Shown here: one piece after another, positions 27,057 to 37,632 of the stretch
How the letters are laid out: every line of letters starts with the position of its first letter
How positions within the stretch are numbered: position 1 is the first letter of the stretch
NCBI GenBank assembly: GCA_025934645.1
Contig: JAICWY010000009.1
Location: forward strand, 1 to 64,000
Length of the DNA: 64,000 bases
Direction of reading: 5' to 3'
Source: Vulcanimicrobiia bacterium
GTDB taxonomy: Bacteria > Vulcanimicrobiota > Vulcanimicrobiia > Vulcanimicrobiales > Vulcanimicrobiaceae
The notes under the pieces: model-generated
What the model saw: only the letters and a program-made list of their open reading frames with translations
The model's database searches: none
Told to the model about the DNA's origin: nothing
Translations under genes and position numbers: made by a program

Positions 27057-28780
27057 GCCGGCCGGCCGAAGTAGTAGCCTTGTCCCAGATCGCAGCCGAG
27101 GCCGGCTGCCATGCGCAGATGCTCTTCGGTTTCGATGCCTTCGGCGATCACTTCCAGCCCAAGCCGGTGCGCGAGTGCAACCGTCGCTTCGATGATGGCG
27201 CATCGCCGCGCGAGCGGTGCGTCGCCCGAGATGAACGAACGGTCGATCTTGAGCGCGTCGAACGGGAAATGACTTAGGCGGCCAAGGGACGAGAATCCGG
27301 CGCCAAAATCGTCGATCTCGATCCGCACGCCCGCGGCGCGCAGCGCGTTCAAGCTGCCTATGACGGCGGCATCGGAATTCATCATCGTCGTTTCGGTGAT
27401 CTCCAACGTTAGCGCGCGCGGCGAAAGCCCTTCGGCGTCCAGAATGTTGAAGACCGTGTGCTCGAATCCCGCTACGCCGAATTGGCGCGGCGAAATGTTG
27501 ACGCTCAGCCGCCGCGTGGATTGCAGCGATTTGTGCCGTCTGCAGGCCGAACGCAAGATCGCCTCGCCGAGCTGCGGCATTAGGTCGGCGCCTTCTGCGG
27601 CTGCGACCAGCGTTTCAGGCGAAACCGCATTTCCATTTGGACGAATCCAGCGCAGCAGCGCTTCTTCGGAGTGCACTTCGTTCGTGCGCAAGTGCACGAT
27701 GGGTTGATAGACCAGCGGAACGGAGCGCAAAGGCATCGCTGCGCGAAGTTCGCGATACAAAACATAACGATCGCGAAGCGCGCCGTGACGCTGCGGATCG
27801 AAGAAGATGACGTGGCCCGCGCCGTGCTCTTGGGCAACGCGCAACGCCACATTGGCTTGCTGAATGGCGTCGTCGGCGTTTTTGTGCTTTCCGTCGAGCG
27901 CAACCGCGCCCACGCTCAACGGTACGTCCAGCGCGCGGGAAATCTCGCCCGCAACGCCCGGCGCGCGCTCGATGTCGTTGATGACCGCGAAAAACGTGTC
28001 GTCGAAGAGGCGCGTAAGCGTGTCTTGGTCGCGAAGGCACCCCCGCAAACGCGGCGCGAGCGAGGCGATAAGCCGCTCCCATTCCGCCGGTCCGGCGCCG
28101 TCGCGCAAGTATCGCGTCCGGTCTACTTCGATTGCGAGAAGCGCACACGCGGGCATCGCGCCCGTTACGCGAACGGTGCGTTCCAGGCGTTCCAGGAAGA
28201 GTTTGCGCGACGGCAGCCCGGTCGACGTGTCGATATCTCGGCGAGGCGCGGGTGCCGGTTTACGTGTGTCGGCGTCGCGCTGCAGACGCGCTGCGGTGCG
28301 GCGGGCCTCCAAATGCGCACAGAGTTGCTGCGCCAGCATTTCGAGCGGTTCCAGGTCGTCCGGCGTGAACGGCCGCGCCTGCGTGTCGACCACACATAAC
28401 GAGCCAATCGCCAGACCCGCCGGCGTGCGGAGCGGAATCGCCGCATACGCGCGTACGTGCGGTTCGCCGGTGACCAACGGATGCGCCTGAAAGCGATCGT
28501 CCAGATGCGTATCCGGCACGATCATCGTGCGGTTCGGATCCGCGATCACGTACCGGCAGAAGGAGACCTCGCGCGTCGTTTCGCGGTACGGCAGATTGAC
28601 GGCCGCTTTGATCCACTGACGGTCGCGATCCATGAATGAAATCACCGCCACCGGGCAGTTGGTGACGCGCGCGGCGAGACGTACAATCTGTTCGTACAGT
28701 TCTTCCGGGGCGGTGTCGAGGATGGAGTAGGACGCCAACTCACTGAGGCGCCGGCGCTCGCGAGGCTGAACCTTCGTCAT
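27053..28780 (-). CDS. GAF - degenerate GGDEF - EAL domain protein
   Basis: GAF region, FDDTFF in place of GGDEF, EEALLRW and KIDRSFISGDAPL EAL motifs. Confidence 0.9.
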   Translation of the reverse strand: MTKVQPRERRRLSELASYSILDTAPEELYEQIVRLAARVTNCPVAVISFMDRDRQWIKAAVNLPYRETTREVSFCRYVIADPNRTMIVPDTHLDDRFQAHPLVTGEPHVRAYAAIPLRTPAGLAIGSLCVVDTQARPFTPDDLEPLEMLAQQLCAHLEARRTAARLQRDADTRKPAPAPRRDIDTSTGLPSRKLFLERLERTVRVTGAMPACALLAIEVDRTRYLRDGAGPAEWERLIASLAPRLRGCLRDQDTLTRLFDDTFFAVINDIERAPGVAGEISRALDVPLSVGAVALDGKHKNADDAIQQANVALRVAQEHGAGHVIFFDPQRHGALRDRYVLYRELRAAMPLRSVPLVYQPIVHLRTNEVHSEEALLRWIRPNGNAVSPETLVAAAEGADLMPQLGEAILRSACRRHKSLQSTRRLSVNISPRQFGVAGFEHTVFNILDAEGLSPRALTLEITETTMMNSDAAVIGSLNALRAAGVRIEIDDFGAGFSSLGRLSHFPFDALKIDRSFISGDAPLARRCAIIEATVALAHRLGLEVIAEGIETEEHLRMAAGLGCDLGQGYYFGRPA

Positions 28781-28825
28781 TGAATGTTCAGTGTATCGGC
28801 AGTGTATAGGCGAACGTGAAGCTGC

Positions 28826-30169
28826 TTACTCGTCCTCCGAGCCGGCTTGCTTGTCGGTAATGATGCCCCACCCCACGCGCTCCGCGATTTTGGGACGTCC
28901 CGAGAGCGGCAGCGCGTCCACCGACGTGCCGTTCGCAATAATCAGCTTGTTGCCGGCGATGATGGGTGGGCTCGTAGTGAACGGCCGTTTGAACTCGCGG
29001 ATCTCCATCAGCGCGCCGCTGTTCGCGTTGAGTGTATACAGCATGCCCGCAACATCGCCGACGTATAATGCTCCGTTCCGCACCACAGGACTCATCTTTA
29101 CGGGGCCGGCCGTGTGGAACTGCCAGCGGATCTTTCCTGTCGCGTCATCGAACGCGATGATTTCGTCCAGCAGCGGTGCAGGCTGATAATAGAGATTACC
29201 CGAGTGCATGCCCGCGACGGCTACCTCGTCGGAGCCCACGATGCTCCACAGCCCCTGCGCTTTGCCGCGGTACACCCATACGGGTTTGCCGGTGCGCGCA
29301 TCAAGCGCCGTCACGACGGTTTTCTTTTCCAGGGCCATGTTGCCGGGTTGTGCGGAGTTGACGAACACTTTGCCCGAAGCATATGTAGGGCTCGCATCGC
29401 AATGGCCGTATGGCGCGCGCCAAAGCATTTTTCCGGTGGCAGGATCCAGCGCGACCGTGTAGGTGCCGTGGCCCACGGAACACGTAGCGAATACCACGGC
29501 GTTGCCCGCCATTACGGCGTTCGCCATCGTTGCGACGCCGCCGATGTCCGTGATCCAGAGCGGCTTTCCGGTATCCGCGCGAAGGGCGTAGGCATGACGA
29601 TCGCCGTTTGCAAAGATAAGCCGTCCGCGATCGTAGAGTGCCGATGGCATATCCTCACCGGTCGTTTGGAACGTCCAGCGCCGCGCGCCGGTCCGCAAGT
29701 CGAAAGCGGCGATCTCGTCACCGCCGGGAACGCCCCACACATCCTTTCCGCGATAGCGGATGCGTTGCACGAAGTCACGTTTGAGCAAACCGTTGCGTCC
29801 GGTGCCGACGTACACCGTATTGCCCGCGACGATCGGCGTCGACATCGCGATGTTCATGACGGGCGCATGCCACAGGACATTTCCGTTCTGCACGTTGAGC
29901 GCCACGAGCTGATGCGAGAAGGTCATAAACAGCAGCGTGTTGCCGGCGAGCGCGAGTCCGCCGTTGATGTTGCCTTTCGCGTCGTACGACCAGTCCTTCG
30001 GAATCGAGTACTGCGTGAGGACCGCATTGCGATCGGGCGAGTACTGATACGTCGCCCATAATACACGCTGCGGTTTCAGCGGCGGCGCGTTATCGGCGTC
30101 AGAACGCGCTGCGCAGCCGGACAACACTGCGATCGAAGCCAGTACGGAAAAGGCGCGAAGGACAGGCAT
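28826..30169 (-). CDS. PQQ-binding-like beta-propeller lipoprotein
   Basis: MPVLRAFSVLASIAVLSGCAA lipobox; repeated A.D..TGK..W motifs. Confidence 0.85.
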   Translation of the reverse strand: MPVLRAFSVLASIAVLSGCAARSDADNAPPLKPQRVLWATYQYSPDRNAVLTQYSIPKDWSYDAKGNINGGLALAGNTLLFMTFSHQLVALNVQNGNVLWHAPVMNIAMSTPIVAGNTVYVGTGRNGLLKRDFVQRIRYRGKDVWGVPGGDEIAAFDLRTGARRWTFQTTGEDMPSALYDRGRLIFANGDRHAYALRADTGKPLWITDIGGVATMANAVMAGNAVVFATCSVGHGTYTVALDPATGKMLWRAPYGHCDASPTYASGKVFVNSAQPGNMALEKKTVVTALDARTGKPVWVYRGKAQGLWSIVGSDEVAVAGMHSGNLYYQPAPLLDEIIAFDDATGKIRWQFHTAGPVKMSPVVRNGALYVGDVAGMLYTLNANSGALMEIREFKRPFTTSPPIIAGNKLIIANGTSVDALPLSGRPKIAERVGWGIITDKQAGSEDE

Positions 30170-30386
30170 GGTGTGACCTCTCCGGGATCGGTTATCGCGA
30201 TCGTACGCCTGCCGCCTACTCGCATAAATGGGTAAGGCGGTCACGTTCGCCTGTACCAATGGACTAACGGGGCCCGCTTGTCTAACTTTGGTCAATGCTT
30301 CGGGGCCGATCCGGTAGAGAAACTGCGATAATGCATGAAGCCCGGTCAATGTGGGCATAGGGGGCGGAAGGGAGGCGCTTTTGCAC

Positions 30387-32051
30387 ATGATGCCGGCGAA
30401 CCGCGACCAAAAGCGGCTCGATTTGCTCGTGAGGGCCGGCGAAATATTCCACCAATCGCTCGATGTGACCGCGACGCTTAACAACGTTGCCCGTCTTGCG
30501 GTGGATGCGTTCGCCGACCTTTGCTTGTTCGATTTGATCGACGAACGCTCCGAGCGTCTGTTTGTGACCGCGTCGGCCCATCGGGACCGGAATAAAGAAC
30601 AGGCCCTAGCCAGCGTTTCCGACATTCTTTACGTCGAGGAATTCGGATTGCACCCTGTGGTGCAAGTGACGCGCACGGGCGAGCCATTTTTTCTTCCGCA
30701 CATTGACGAACAGGTCATCCGTGGACATGCAGCATCACGGCAGCACGAAAGCTATATGCGGCGCTTCGATTACCGTTCGAAGATCGTTGTCCCCGTGATG
30801 GCCCAAGAGCATATTTTCGGCGCGCTAACGTTCGTGCGAACCGGTGCTACGGCCGTGGAGTTCGATCGAACAGATCTGAGTTTCGCACTGGAGCTCGGGC
30901 GGCGGGCCGGTCTTGCAGTCGCAAATGCCAAGCAGTATCACCGCGAGCAATACGTCGCCGAGACGCTTCAGCGCGCGTTTTTAACCAGCCGTTTCCCTTC
31001 GCGCCAGGGGCTCGAAATTCGCGCGCACTACCGTCCCGGATCCAACGAAGCCCTCATCGGCGGCGACTGGTACGACGCGTTCGAAGACGATCGCGGAAAC
31101 ATTATCGTCACCATAGGTGATGTTACGGGGAAAGGCGTTGAAGCCGCCCGTCTGATGGTGCTCATGCGCCAAACCGTTCGCGTTGCCGCGCTCTATTCAG
31201 CCGATCCGGCCGAGATCGCTCACGCCTGCAACAGAACGCTGCTGCAAGAGGTTGGCGGCCGTCTTGCGAGCGCTTTTATCGGCGTGCTCAAGCCGGAGAC
31301 CCGTACGATGCAGTATGTCTCCGCGGGGCATGCACCGCCACTCTTGCGGCTGCCCGGCAAGCAATGCGTGCGCTTGCAATCGCCATCTCCGCCGCTCGGC
31401 GCTTTTCGTGACGTGCAGCTGGAATCGCATACGGTCCTGTGTCCGGAAAACAGTATGCTCGTTCTCTATACCGACGGCATCATCGAGGTTTCGCGCGATG
31501 TTCTCGAAGGCGAAGAAATGCTCGACCGCGTTCTAGCCTCGGAAGCAGTTCTGCACGTCGTCAACCCGGCCGAATTTATCGAGCGCGCGATTGCCGAGCA
31601 AGCACCGCGGGACGACATCGCCATTCTCGTCGTGAACTTTGGGGCACCGGAGACGCGCTGGCAGTTCGAGGCGGAAGACGCGCGAGCGGCGTACTCGATG
31701 CGTGACCAATTTTTTGGAAAACTGAGCGCCGTCGCCAATTTGGATCAAGAGAGTATGGCGTATTGCGGCGTCATCTTCGCCGAACTCATTGGGAACGCGG
31801 TTCGCCACGCTCCCGGCCCCTTGAGCGTTTCCTTCGAGTTGCGCGGCCGAGATCTGATACTGCATGTCGTCGACAAGGGGCATGGTTTTCTGTACCAGCC
31901 GTCGCTGCCGGCGGACGTGTGGTCCGAAGACGGACGCGGATTATATCTGGTGTCGCAGCTCGCGCGGCACGTCGAGGTCGAGCGCATTCCCGGGCTGGGC
32001 AGCCACGTGACGGTAACGCTTCCGGTCAGACCGTACTCGCGCGCGGCGTAG
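30387..32051 (+). CDS. GAF - SpoIIE/PP2C phosphatase - HATPase_c (RsbU/RsbW-like) regulator
   Basis: IGGDWYDAFEDDRGNIIVTIGDVTGKGVEAARLM; YTDGIIEVSRD; HATPase motifs ELIGNAVRHAPG and DKGHGF. Confidence 0.88.
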   Translation: MMPANRDQKRLDLLVRAGEIFHQSLDVTATLNNVARLAVDAFADLCLFDLIDERSERLFVTASAHRDRNKEQALASVSDILYVEEFGLHPVVQVTRTGEPFFLPHIDEQVIRGHAASRQHESYMRRFDYRSKIVVPVMAQEHIFGALTFVRTGATAVEFDRTDLSFALELGRRAGLAVANAKQYHREQYVAETLQRAFLTSRFPSRQGLEIRAHYRPGSNEALIGGDWYDAFEDDRGNIIVTIGDVTGKGVEAARLMVLMRQTVRVAALYSADPAEIAHACNRTLLQEVGGRLASAFIGVLKPETRTMQYVSAGHAPPLLRLPGKQCVRLQSPSPPLGAFRDVQLESHTVLCPENSMLVLYTDGIIEVSRDVLEGEEMLDRVLASEAVLHVVNPAEFIERAIAEQAPRDDIAILVVNFGAPETRWQFEAEDARAAYSMRDQFFGKLSAVANLDQESMAYCGVIFAELIGNAVRHAPGPLSVSFELRGRDLILHVVDKGHGFLYQPSLPADVWSEDGRGLYLVSQLARHVEVERIPGLGSHVTVTLPVRPYSRAA

Positions 32052-32093
32052 ATTCAAGCGCGCCCAAGCCGCGCCGGGAACCATAGTAGCGAA

Positions 32094-32118
32094 GAAGCCG
32101 GCGATGATCGCCGGCTTC
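32094..32118. terminator. Bidirectional hairpin between convergent genes
   Basis: GAAGCCGGCGA-TGA-TCGCCGGCTTC, 11-bp perfect stem. Confidence 0.6.
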
Positions 32119-32155
32119 TATCGTGCATGGGGTCGAAGGCTACGATTCTACGATT

Positions 32156-35100
32156 CTACGAACATCCGCTCGTCGCTCCGCAGCTGTCGCACTTCTCGCA
32201 CGAGCCGTTGCGGACCATCGTTAGTTGACCGCACTCGCCGCACGCGTTGCCGGTGTAGCCTTTCGCGCGAGCCGCGGTGACTTGCTCGTTGCGCGGCACC
32301 GTTGCCGTGCCGGTGGAAGAAGAGACCGGCGATGGTTCGCGGCGGTCGTGGCGGCGTTCTTCCGCGATCACGTGCGGCGTGTCATTCGAGGCCGGTTTCT
32401 GGCCGGGATGCAGATGCGTGCTGGTAGGATGCAGTTTTTCGATGACTGCCGTAGGCACGTAACGCACCTCGCCTTGCTCCTCCGTAACGAACTCTTCCTC
32501 GGCCGGTCCCATCGCATCCATCTCCATGCTCGGCTGTACGTGCGCGAGCTCGTAGCGTCCGAGATAGCTGACGGCCAGTTCGCGGAAGATGTAGTCGAGG
32601 ATTGAGGTCGCCATCTTGATGTGATCGTGACCGACGACCGGACCATTCGGCTCGAAACGCGTGAACGTGAACGCTTCGACGAACTCCTCGAGCGGAACGC
32701 CGTGCTGTAAGCCCAGCGAGACCGCGATCGCGAAGTTGTTCATCAACGAGCGGAACGCGGCGCCTTCCTTGTGCATGTCGATGAAGATCTCGCCGAGTTG
32801 GCCGCCATCGTATTCGCCCGTGCGCAAGTAGACTTTGTGTCCGCCGACAATTGCCTTTTGCGTGTAGCCGCTCCGGCGCTCCGGCAACCGGCGGCGCTTG
32901 GCGATATAGCGGTAAACGATGCGTTCCGCAACCTGCAGCGGCGTTTGGAACGGCGCCGGCTGCAACGCCTCTTCTTGCGGTATATCCCCGCCCAAATCGT
33001 AGCTTGCGGCCAGCGGCTGCGAAAGCTTCGAACCGTCGCGGTAGAGCGCGACCGCCTTGATCATGCGCTCCCACGAATAGCGGTACGCCTCTTTAACTTC
33101 CGCGATCGTCGCCTGTTGCGGCAGATTGATCGTCTTCGAAATTGCGCCGCTGACGAACGGTTGTGCCGCCGCCATCATTTCGATGTGCGCGATCGGACGG
33201 ATGTAACGCGAACCGTGCTTGCCGCAAGGGTTCGCGCAGTCAAAGACCGGCAGATGCTCGTCTTTGAGGTGCGGTGAGCCTTCCAGCGTCATGCGGCCGC
33301 AAATCACGTCCGATGCTTCTTCGATCTGCTGCTGCGTGAAGCCCAGGCCGTCGCGCAGAATCGAGAAACTCCAATCCGAGAGCTGCTCGTCGGTGAAGCC
33401 GAGTTTCTCTTTGCAGAATTCCTCGGTGAGCGTGTACTTGTTGAACGCAAATTGCAATTCGAACGCGCTCGGCAGCGAGGCGTCGATGCGGTCCAACGTT
33501 TCGTCGTCGAAGCCTTTCGCGCGAAGCGTCGCGCGGTTGACGTGCGGCGCGCCCGCGAGCGTGCCGGTACCCTTCGCAAACGTTTCGATATCGCGAATCT
33601 GCTCTTCGCTATAGCCCAGATGGCGCAGTGCGTGCTCGACCGACTGGTTGACGATCTTGAAGTAGCCGCCGCCCGCGAGTTTCTTGAACTTGACGAGCGC
33701 GAAGTCGGGCTCGATGCCGGTCGTGTCGCAGTCCATCACCAGACCGATGGTGCCGGTCGGCGCAATCACGACTGTCTGGGCGTTACGGAAGCCGGCGACT
33801 TCACCGATGGTGAGCGCTTCGTCCCACATTTGACGCGCCAGCGACCACACGTTCTGCGTGAAGAGCGTCGGCGGATGCGTAACCGGCTTTACGGTTAGAC
33901 CTTCGTACTCGTCTTTCGACGCATCGTACGCGGCACGGCGGTGATTGCGGATGACGCGCAGCATCGGCTCGGCGTTCGCTTCGAAGCGCGCAAACGGCCC
34001 GAGTTGCTGAGCCATCTCGGCCGATGTGCGGTATGCAGTGCCGGTCATGAGCGCCGAGATCGCCGCGCACCATCCGAAGGCTTCTTCGGAGTCGTACGGC
34101 AGGCCAAGGCGCATTAGCAGCGTGCCGAGATTGGCGTAACCTAAGCCGAGCGTGCGGTATCCATGGTTCTTCGCCGCGATCTCTTTCGACGGCATTTGGC
34201 CCATCGCAACGGAGATCTCGAGCGTTGTCGTCCAGATGCGCGACGCTTCCGCGAACTGCTTCTCGTTAAACGTGTCGTCCTCGTCAAGAAACTTGACGAG
34301 ATTCAAACTCGCAAGATTGCACGCGGTATCGTCGATGAAGACATATTCGGAGCAGTTGTGAACGACCATGCCGTTCGCTACGAAATGATGCGTGTCGTAC
34401 TCCGTCAGATCGAAGACCGGACGGATGCCGATCGGCGTCAGCGAGCGGAACGCGTCAGTCAGCCGGTCCTTGTATGAGCCGACCTGCGCGTTCAAAGAAC
34501 GCAGCGACGCGTGCTTGGCGGAAAGCGGGTGGAATCCGATCAATTGCTCAAACCCGAGGCGCGAGCTGCGCGAGATGCGCAGATCGTGAATCTCCTGAAC
34601 CGCATACTCGCTCAGGCCGCCTTTACCATCCGGACAAGATGATACGAGTTTGCCGCCGCGGCGGTTCTCATACAGTTTCGACTTGATCCCGAACGAGAGC
34701 AGCAGGTGCTGGACCTGTTCAAGTAAGCGCAGTGAAGTGGAACCAAGCGAGACGTATTGCGATTTTTCACCGTAATTCGCGACGGTGCCGTCGGCCGTAA
34801 ATAAGCCGCTTAGTAGTGCAGCGATGCTCTTGCGATCGAGTGCATAAATGGCATCCTTGAAGGCCTTCTCCGCGCTCCCTTTGCCAAGTTCGGCGTAGTT
34901 TTTAAACGTATTCAGAAGAGCACGATGGCTCGTCGATATGCGGCTGCCGCCTTTGCTGGGCTTCGTAACGGTGGTCGTGCGCGTTGCACGATAATCGCCG
35001 GCGAACGTGCGGACCTTCTCGGCGTTGAGCGATGCGGCAACCTCTTCGAGAATCGGCGCCTCGGTCTCGCTCATCGTGAGGATCAAGCTTTCGACGCCGT

Positions 35101-36856
35101 TGGGCGCGTGCGCGACACATCCATCGCCGACGGCAACACCTATTGCGAACGCGACGCCTTCATCGATCGATTGTGAGCCAAATCCGGATCCGCACAGGAC
35201 GATTTCGTCGGTTTCCTTCAAGTCTTGTGCGGCTACGTCGCCACGGTTTGCCGTAAAGACTTTATGATCGCCGGTTAATTCAAGTGAATATCCGCTGCGC
35301 GTGCGAAGGGTATAAGCTTCTTTTTCGCCAGTTGGGAAAATCTTATTGACAAAATGCGGCTTGCCATCGGAACCAATGATGAAGGCCGCCTTTCCAACCA
35401 AGTCGCCGATCCGCTGCGGGCCATCGGCGGTGGAAACCAGCGTCTCCGCAGTTACGCACGGATTTGTCGCGTTGATGCGATCGTCGTTCGAGCAGGTGTG
35501 CCACTCTTGGATCGTGTCGTCGTATTGCAAGCCCGGATCGGCGCACTGCCACGCGGCCAGGCCGATTTGATCCCATAAATCGCGTGCCTTAATGGTCTTG
35601 ACCGTTTTGCCGGTCGTGCGCGCGACCAGATTCCAATCGGCGTCCTTGTCGAGCGCTTCGAAGAAGCCGTTCGACAAACGGACGGAATTGTTCGAATTCT
35701 GTCCCGCTACGGTTCCGTACGCGTCGGAATCCCAATTCGTGTCGTACTGCTCGACGTTGAGCGACGTATAACCCTGACGCGCGTAATCTAACGCGGTTTG
35801 CACGGCGCCGGACGGCACGCCCGAGACGAGCGCGCTGCGCAACGCACTCTTGAGATGAGGGTTCAGATACGGATCGAGACGCGCATTTTCAGGCACGCGC
35901 GTGTCATGAGCGGCCGTAATGATGCCGTTCATTTGTTTTTCGAACATGCGCGAGCCGATCACCAAATCGGCAACCTTGCGCTCTTCGCGAACCTTCCAGT
36001 TCACGAACTCTTCGATGTCCGGATGATCAGCGTTCAGCACGACCATCTTTGCGGCGCGGCGCGTGGTACCGCCGGATTTAATCGCGCCGGCGGCGCGATC
36101 GAAGACCTTCAGGAACGACATTAAGCCGGAGCTCGTGCCGCCGCCGCTCAGTTTCTCGCCGGTGCCGCGAATTTTCGAGAAGTTTGCGCCGCTTCCGGAG
36201 CCGCCTTTGAAAATACGCGCTTCGCGCACGACGCCGTCGAAGATGCCGCCTTCGTTCACCAGATCGTCGGCAATCGAAAGAATGAAACACGCCGAGACTT
36301 GCGGATGTTCGTACGTGTTGGCAGACGCTTGCAGTTCGCCGGTCTTGGGATCGACGAAATAATGGCCCTGCGCCGGCCCGGCGATGCCGTAAGCCCAGTG
36401 CAGACCCGTATTGAACCACTGCGGCGAATTGGGCGCGCCGACTTGACGGGCGAGCATGGCGCACATCTCGTCGTAATAGACGCGCGCATCGTCTTCACTA
36501 TCGAAGTAACCGTTTTTGAAGCCCCAGTAGGTCCAGCAGCCCGCGAGGCGGTTGAAGACCTGCCGCGAATCCCGCTCTGCGCCAAAATCGGCTGCTCCGG
36601 CCGGTTCCGAACGCCACAGCCACTCCGGCACGCCCTGTTCGGGGACGCGTGCCAGCGCCGCCGGAACGCCCGCTTTACGGCAATATTTTTGCGCAAGGAC
36701 GTCGACCGCGACCTGGCTCCACCCGGTCGGGACCATGATGTCCTTGGCTTCGAAAATCACCGACCCGTCGGGGTTGACGATGCGCGAGGTTCGCGGTTCG
36801 AACGTGAGGCCGGCGTAGGGGTCGCCGGGGGCCGAGTAGGTGCGGCGGAATTTCAT
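32156..36856 (-). CDS. nrdJ: Adenosylcobalamin-dependent (class II) ribonucleoside-diphosphate reductase containing an intein
   Basis: [26 protein letters not shown]...; [44 protein letters not shown]-terminal CGECG...CEKCDSCG Cys-rich tail. Confidence 0.95.
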   Translation of the reverse strand: MKFRRTYSAPGDPYAGLTFEPRTSRIVNPDGSVIFEAKDIMVPTGWSQVAVDVLAQKYCRKAGVPAALARVPEQGVPEWLWRSEPAGAADFGAERDSRQVFNRLAGCWTYWGFKNGYFDSEDDARVYYDEMCAMLARQVGAPNSPQWFNTGLHWAYGIAGPAQGHYFVDPKTGELQASANTYEHPQVSACFILSIADDLVNEGGIFDGVVREARIFKGGSGSGANFSKIRGTGEKLSGGGTSSGLMSFLKVFDRAAGAIKSGGTTRRAAKMVVLNADHPDIEEFVNWKVREERKVADLVIGSRMFEKQMNGIITAAHDTRVPENARLDPYLNPHLKSALRSALVSGVPSGAVQTALDYARQGYTSLNVEQYDTNWDSDAYGTVAGQNSNNSVRLSNGFFEALDKDADWNLVARTTGKTVKTIKARDLWDQIGLAAWQCADPGLQYDDTIQEWHTCSNDDRINATNPCVTAETLVSTADGPQRIGDLVGKAAFIIGSDGKPHFVNKIFPTGEKEAYTLRTRSGYSLELTGDHKVFTANRGDVAAQDLKETDEIVLCGSGFGSQSIDEGVAFAIGVAVGDGCVAHAPNGVESLILTMSETEAPILEEVAASLNAEKVRTFAGDYRATRTTTVTKPSKGGSRISTSHRALLNTFKNYAELGKGSAEKAFKDAIYALDRKSIAALLSGLFTADGTVANYGEKSQYVSLGSTSLRLLEQVQHLLLSFGIKSKLYENRRGGKLVSSCPDGKGGLSEYAVQEIHDLRISRSSRLGFEQLIGFHPLSAKHASLRSLNAQVGSYKDRLTDAFRSLTPIGIRPVFDLTEYDTHHFVANGMVVHNCSEYVFIDDTACNLASLNLVKFLDEDDTFNEKQFAEASRIWTTTLEISVAMGQMPSKEIAAKNHGYRTLGLGYANLGTLLMRLGLPYDSEEAFGWCAAISALMTGTAYRTSAEMAQQLGPFARFEANAEPMLRVIRNHRRAAYDASKDEYEGLTVKPVTHPPTLFTQNVWSLARQMWDEALTIGEVAGFRNAQTVVIAPTGTIGLVMDCDTTGIEPDFALVKFKKLAGGGYFKIVNQSVEHALRHLGYSEEQIRDIETFAKGTGTLAGAPHVNRATLRAKGFDDETLDRIDASLPSAFELQFAFNKYTLTEEFCKEKLGFTDEQLSDWSFSILRDGLGFTQQQIEEASDVICGRMTLEGSPHLKDEHLPVFDCANPCGKHGSRYIRPIAHIEMMAAAQPFVSGAISKTINLPQQATIAEVKEAYRYSWERMIKAVALYRDGSKLSQPLAASYDLGGDIPQEEALQPAPFQTPLQVAERIVYRYIAKRRRLPERRSGYTQKAIVGGHKVYLRTGEYDGGQLGEIFIDMHKEGAAFRSLMNNFAIAVSLGLQHGVPLEEFVEAFTFTRFEPNGPVVGHDHIKMATSILDYIFRELAVSYLGRYELAHVQPSMEMDAMGPAEEEFVTEEQGEVRYVPTAVIEKLHPTSTHLHPGQKPASNDTPHVIAEERRHDRREPSPVSSSTGTATVPRNEQVTAARAKGYTGNACGECGQLTMVRNGSCEKCDSCGATSGCS
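34355..35458 (-). mobile_element. Intein (368 aa) with HINT splicing blocks and LAGLIDADG homing endonuclease
   Basis: Starts [21 protein letters not shown], ends [20 protein letters not shown] followed by +1 Cys; LAGLIDADG-like [12 protein letters not shown] and [12 protein letters not shown]. Confidence 0.95.
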
Positions 36857-36866
36857 CGAGGCTCCT

Positions 36867-36884
36867 TCCTCCAATGGTGGAGGA
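36867..36884 (-). promoter_or_regulatory. Hairpin overlapping the nrdJ ribosome-binding site
   Basis: TCCTCCA-CCAT-TGGAGGA followed by AGGAGCCTCGATG on minus strand. Confidence 0.45.
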
Positions 36885-36951
36885 CCCGTTCACTTCGAGA
36901 GTGCAGAAACGAACACCTGTTCGATAGTACGTAGGTCCACCGGCGAGAGTG

Positions 36952-36967
36952 TGCCCATAAATTGTAC
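36952..36967. promoter_or_regulatory. Candidate NrdR box (proximal, weak)
   Basis: TGCCCATAAATTGTAC versus consensus acaCwAtATaTwGtgt; centre 32 bp from the second box. Confidence 0.5.
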
Positions 36968-36983
36968 TATCGGGATGTGGGAG

Positions 36984-36999
36984 ATACAAGATATAGTAT
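36984..36999. promoter_or_regulatory. Candidate NrdR box (distal, strong)
   Basis: ATACAAGATATAGTAT matches 13/16 of consensus acaCwAtATaTwGtgt. Confidence 0.65.
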
Positions 37000-37143
37000 T
37001 TCGCTCCTTGTGCGCAAGATGTTGACAACGCCAAAAACTTGTGCACGCGGACGCTCGTTTTGGTGGAAAAGGTGTTCCCTGCGTGAGCGCGCTGTGGAAA
37101 CTTCCGAGGATAGTGGGGAGAAGTCGCGCAATCGCACGACGGC

Positions 37144-37632
37144 ATGCTAGGACCGGATCGCTTCGCACCCCGTCTTCACGACATACCGCTCGCCGAGCTG
37201 GCGGAGATGGGCATCCGGGGACTCATCGTGGACCTCGACAACACGTTGCTCGGTTTCCGCGAGACCGAACTTGCGGCCGAACACCTTGCCTGGGTAGAAG
37301 AGGCGCACCAGCGGGGCTTTGCGATGGTGATGGTCAGCAATAATTTCAGCGACCGCGTTCGCGGCATTGCGCGCCAGCTGCGGATCGAGTGCATCCCCAA
37401 CGCGCTCAAGCCGCTGCCGTTCGGTTTTTGGCGCGCGATGCGGCATCTGCGCTTGCCCCGCAAGCAGATCGCCGTCGTGGGCGATCAGCTCTTTACCGAC
37501 GTGCTCGGCGCCAAACTGAGCGGCAATCTCTATACGATTCTGACCGAGCCGATCGAAAGCAAAGACTTTCCGATAACGATGATGTTCCGTTTCTTCGAAC
37601 GTTTGATGCTCCCGGAGCGCCGCAAGCGGTGA
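37144..37632 (+). CDS. yqeG: YqeG family HAD IIIA-type phosphatase
   Basis: IRGLIVDLDNTLLGF; VVGDQLFTDVLGAKLSG. Confidence 0.9.
   Translation: MLGPDRFAPRLHDIPLAELAEMGIRGLIVDLDNTLLGFRETELAAEHLAWVEEAHQRGFAMVMVSNNFSDRVRGIARQLRIECIPNALKPLPFGFWRAMRHLRLPRKQIAVVGDQLFTDVLGAKLSGNLYTILTEPIESKDFPITMMFRFFERLMLPERRKR

Noticed and set aside
37000-37130. DnaA-box-like TGTGGAAAC and repeated CTTGTGCRC near 37.0-37.1 kb (possible origin)
   Set aside because: Only partial matches, no AT-rich unwinding element and no dnaA/dnaN nearby.
36857-37143. Cobalamin riboswitch upstream of nrdJ
   Set aside because: No B12-box-like conserved core recognised by eye; a covariance-model search would be needed to exclude it.
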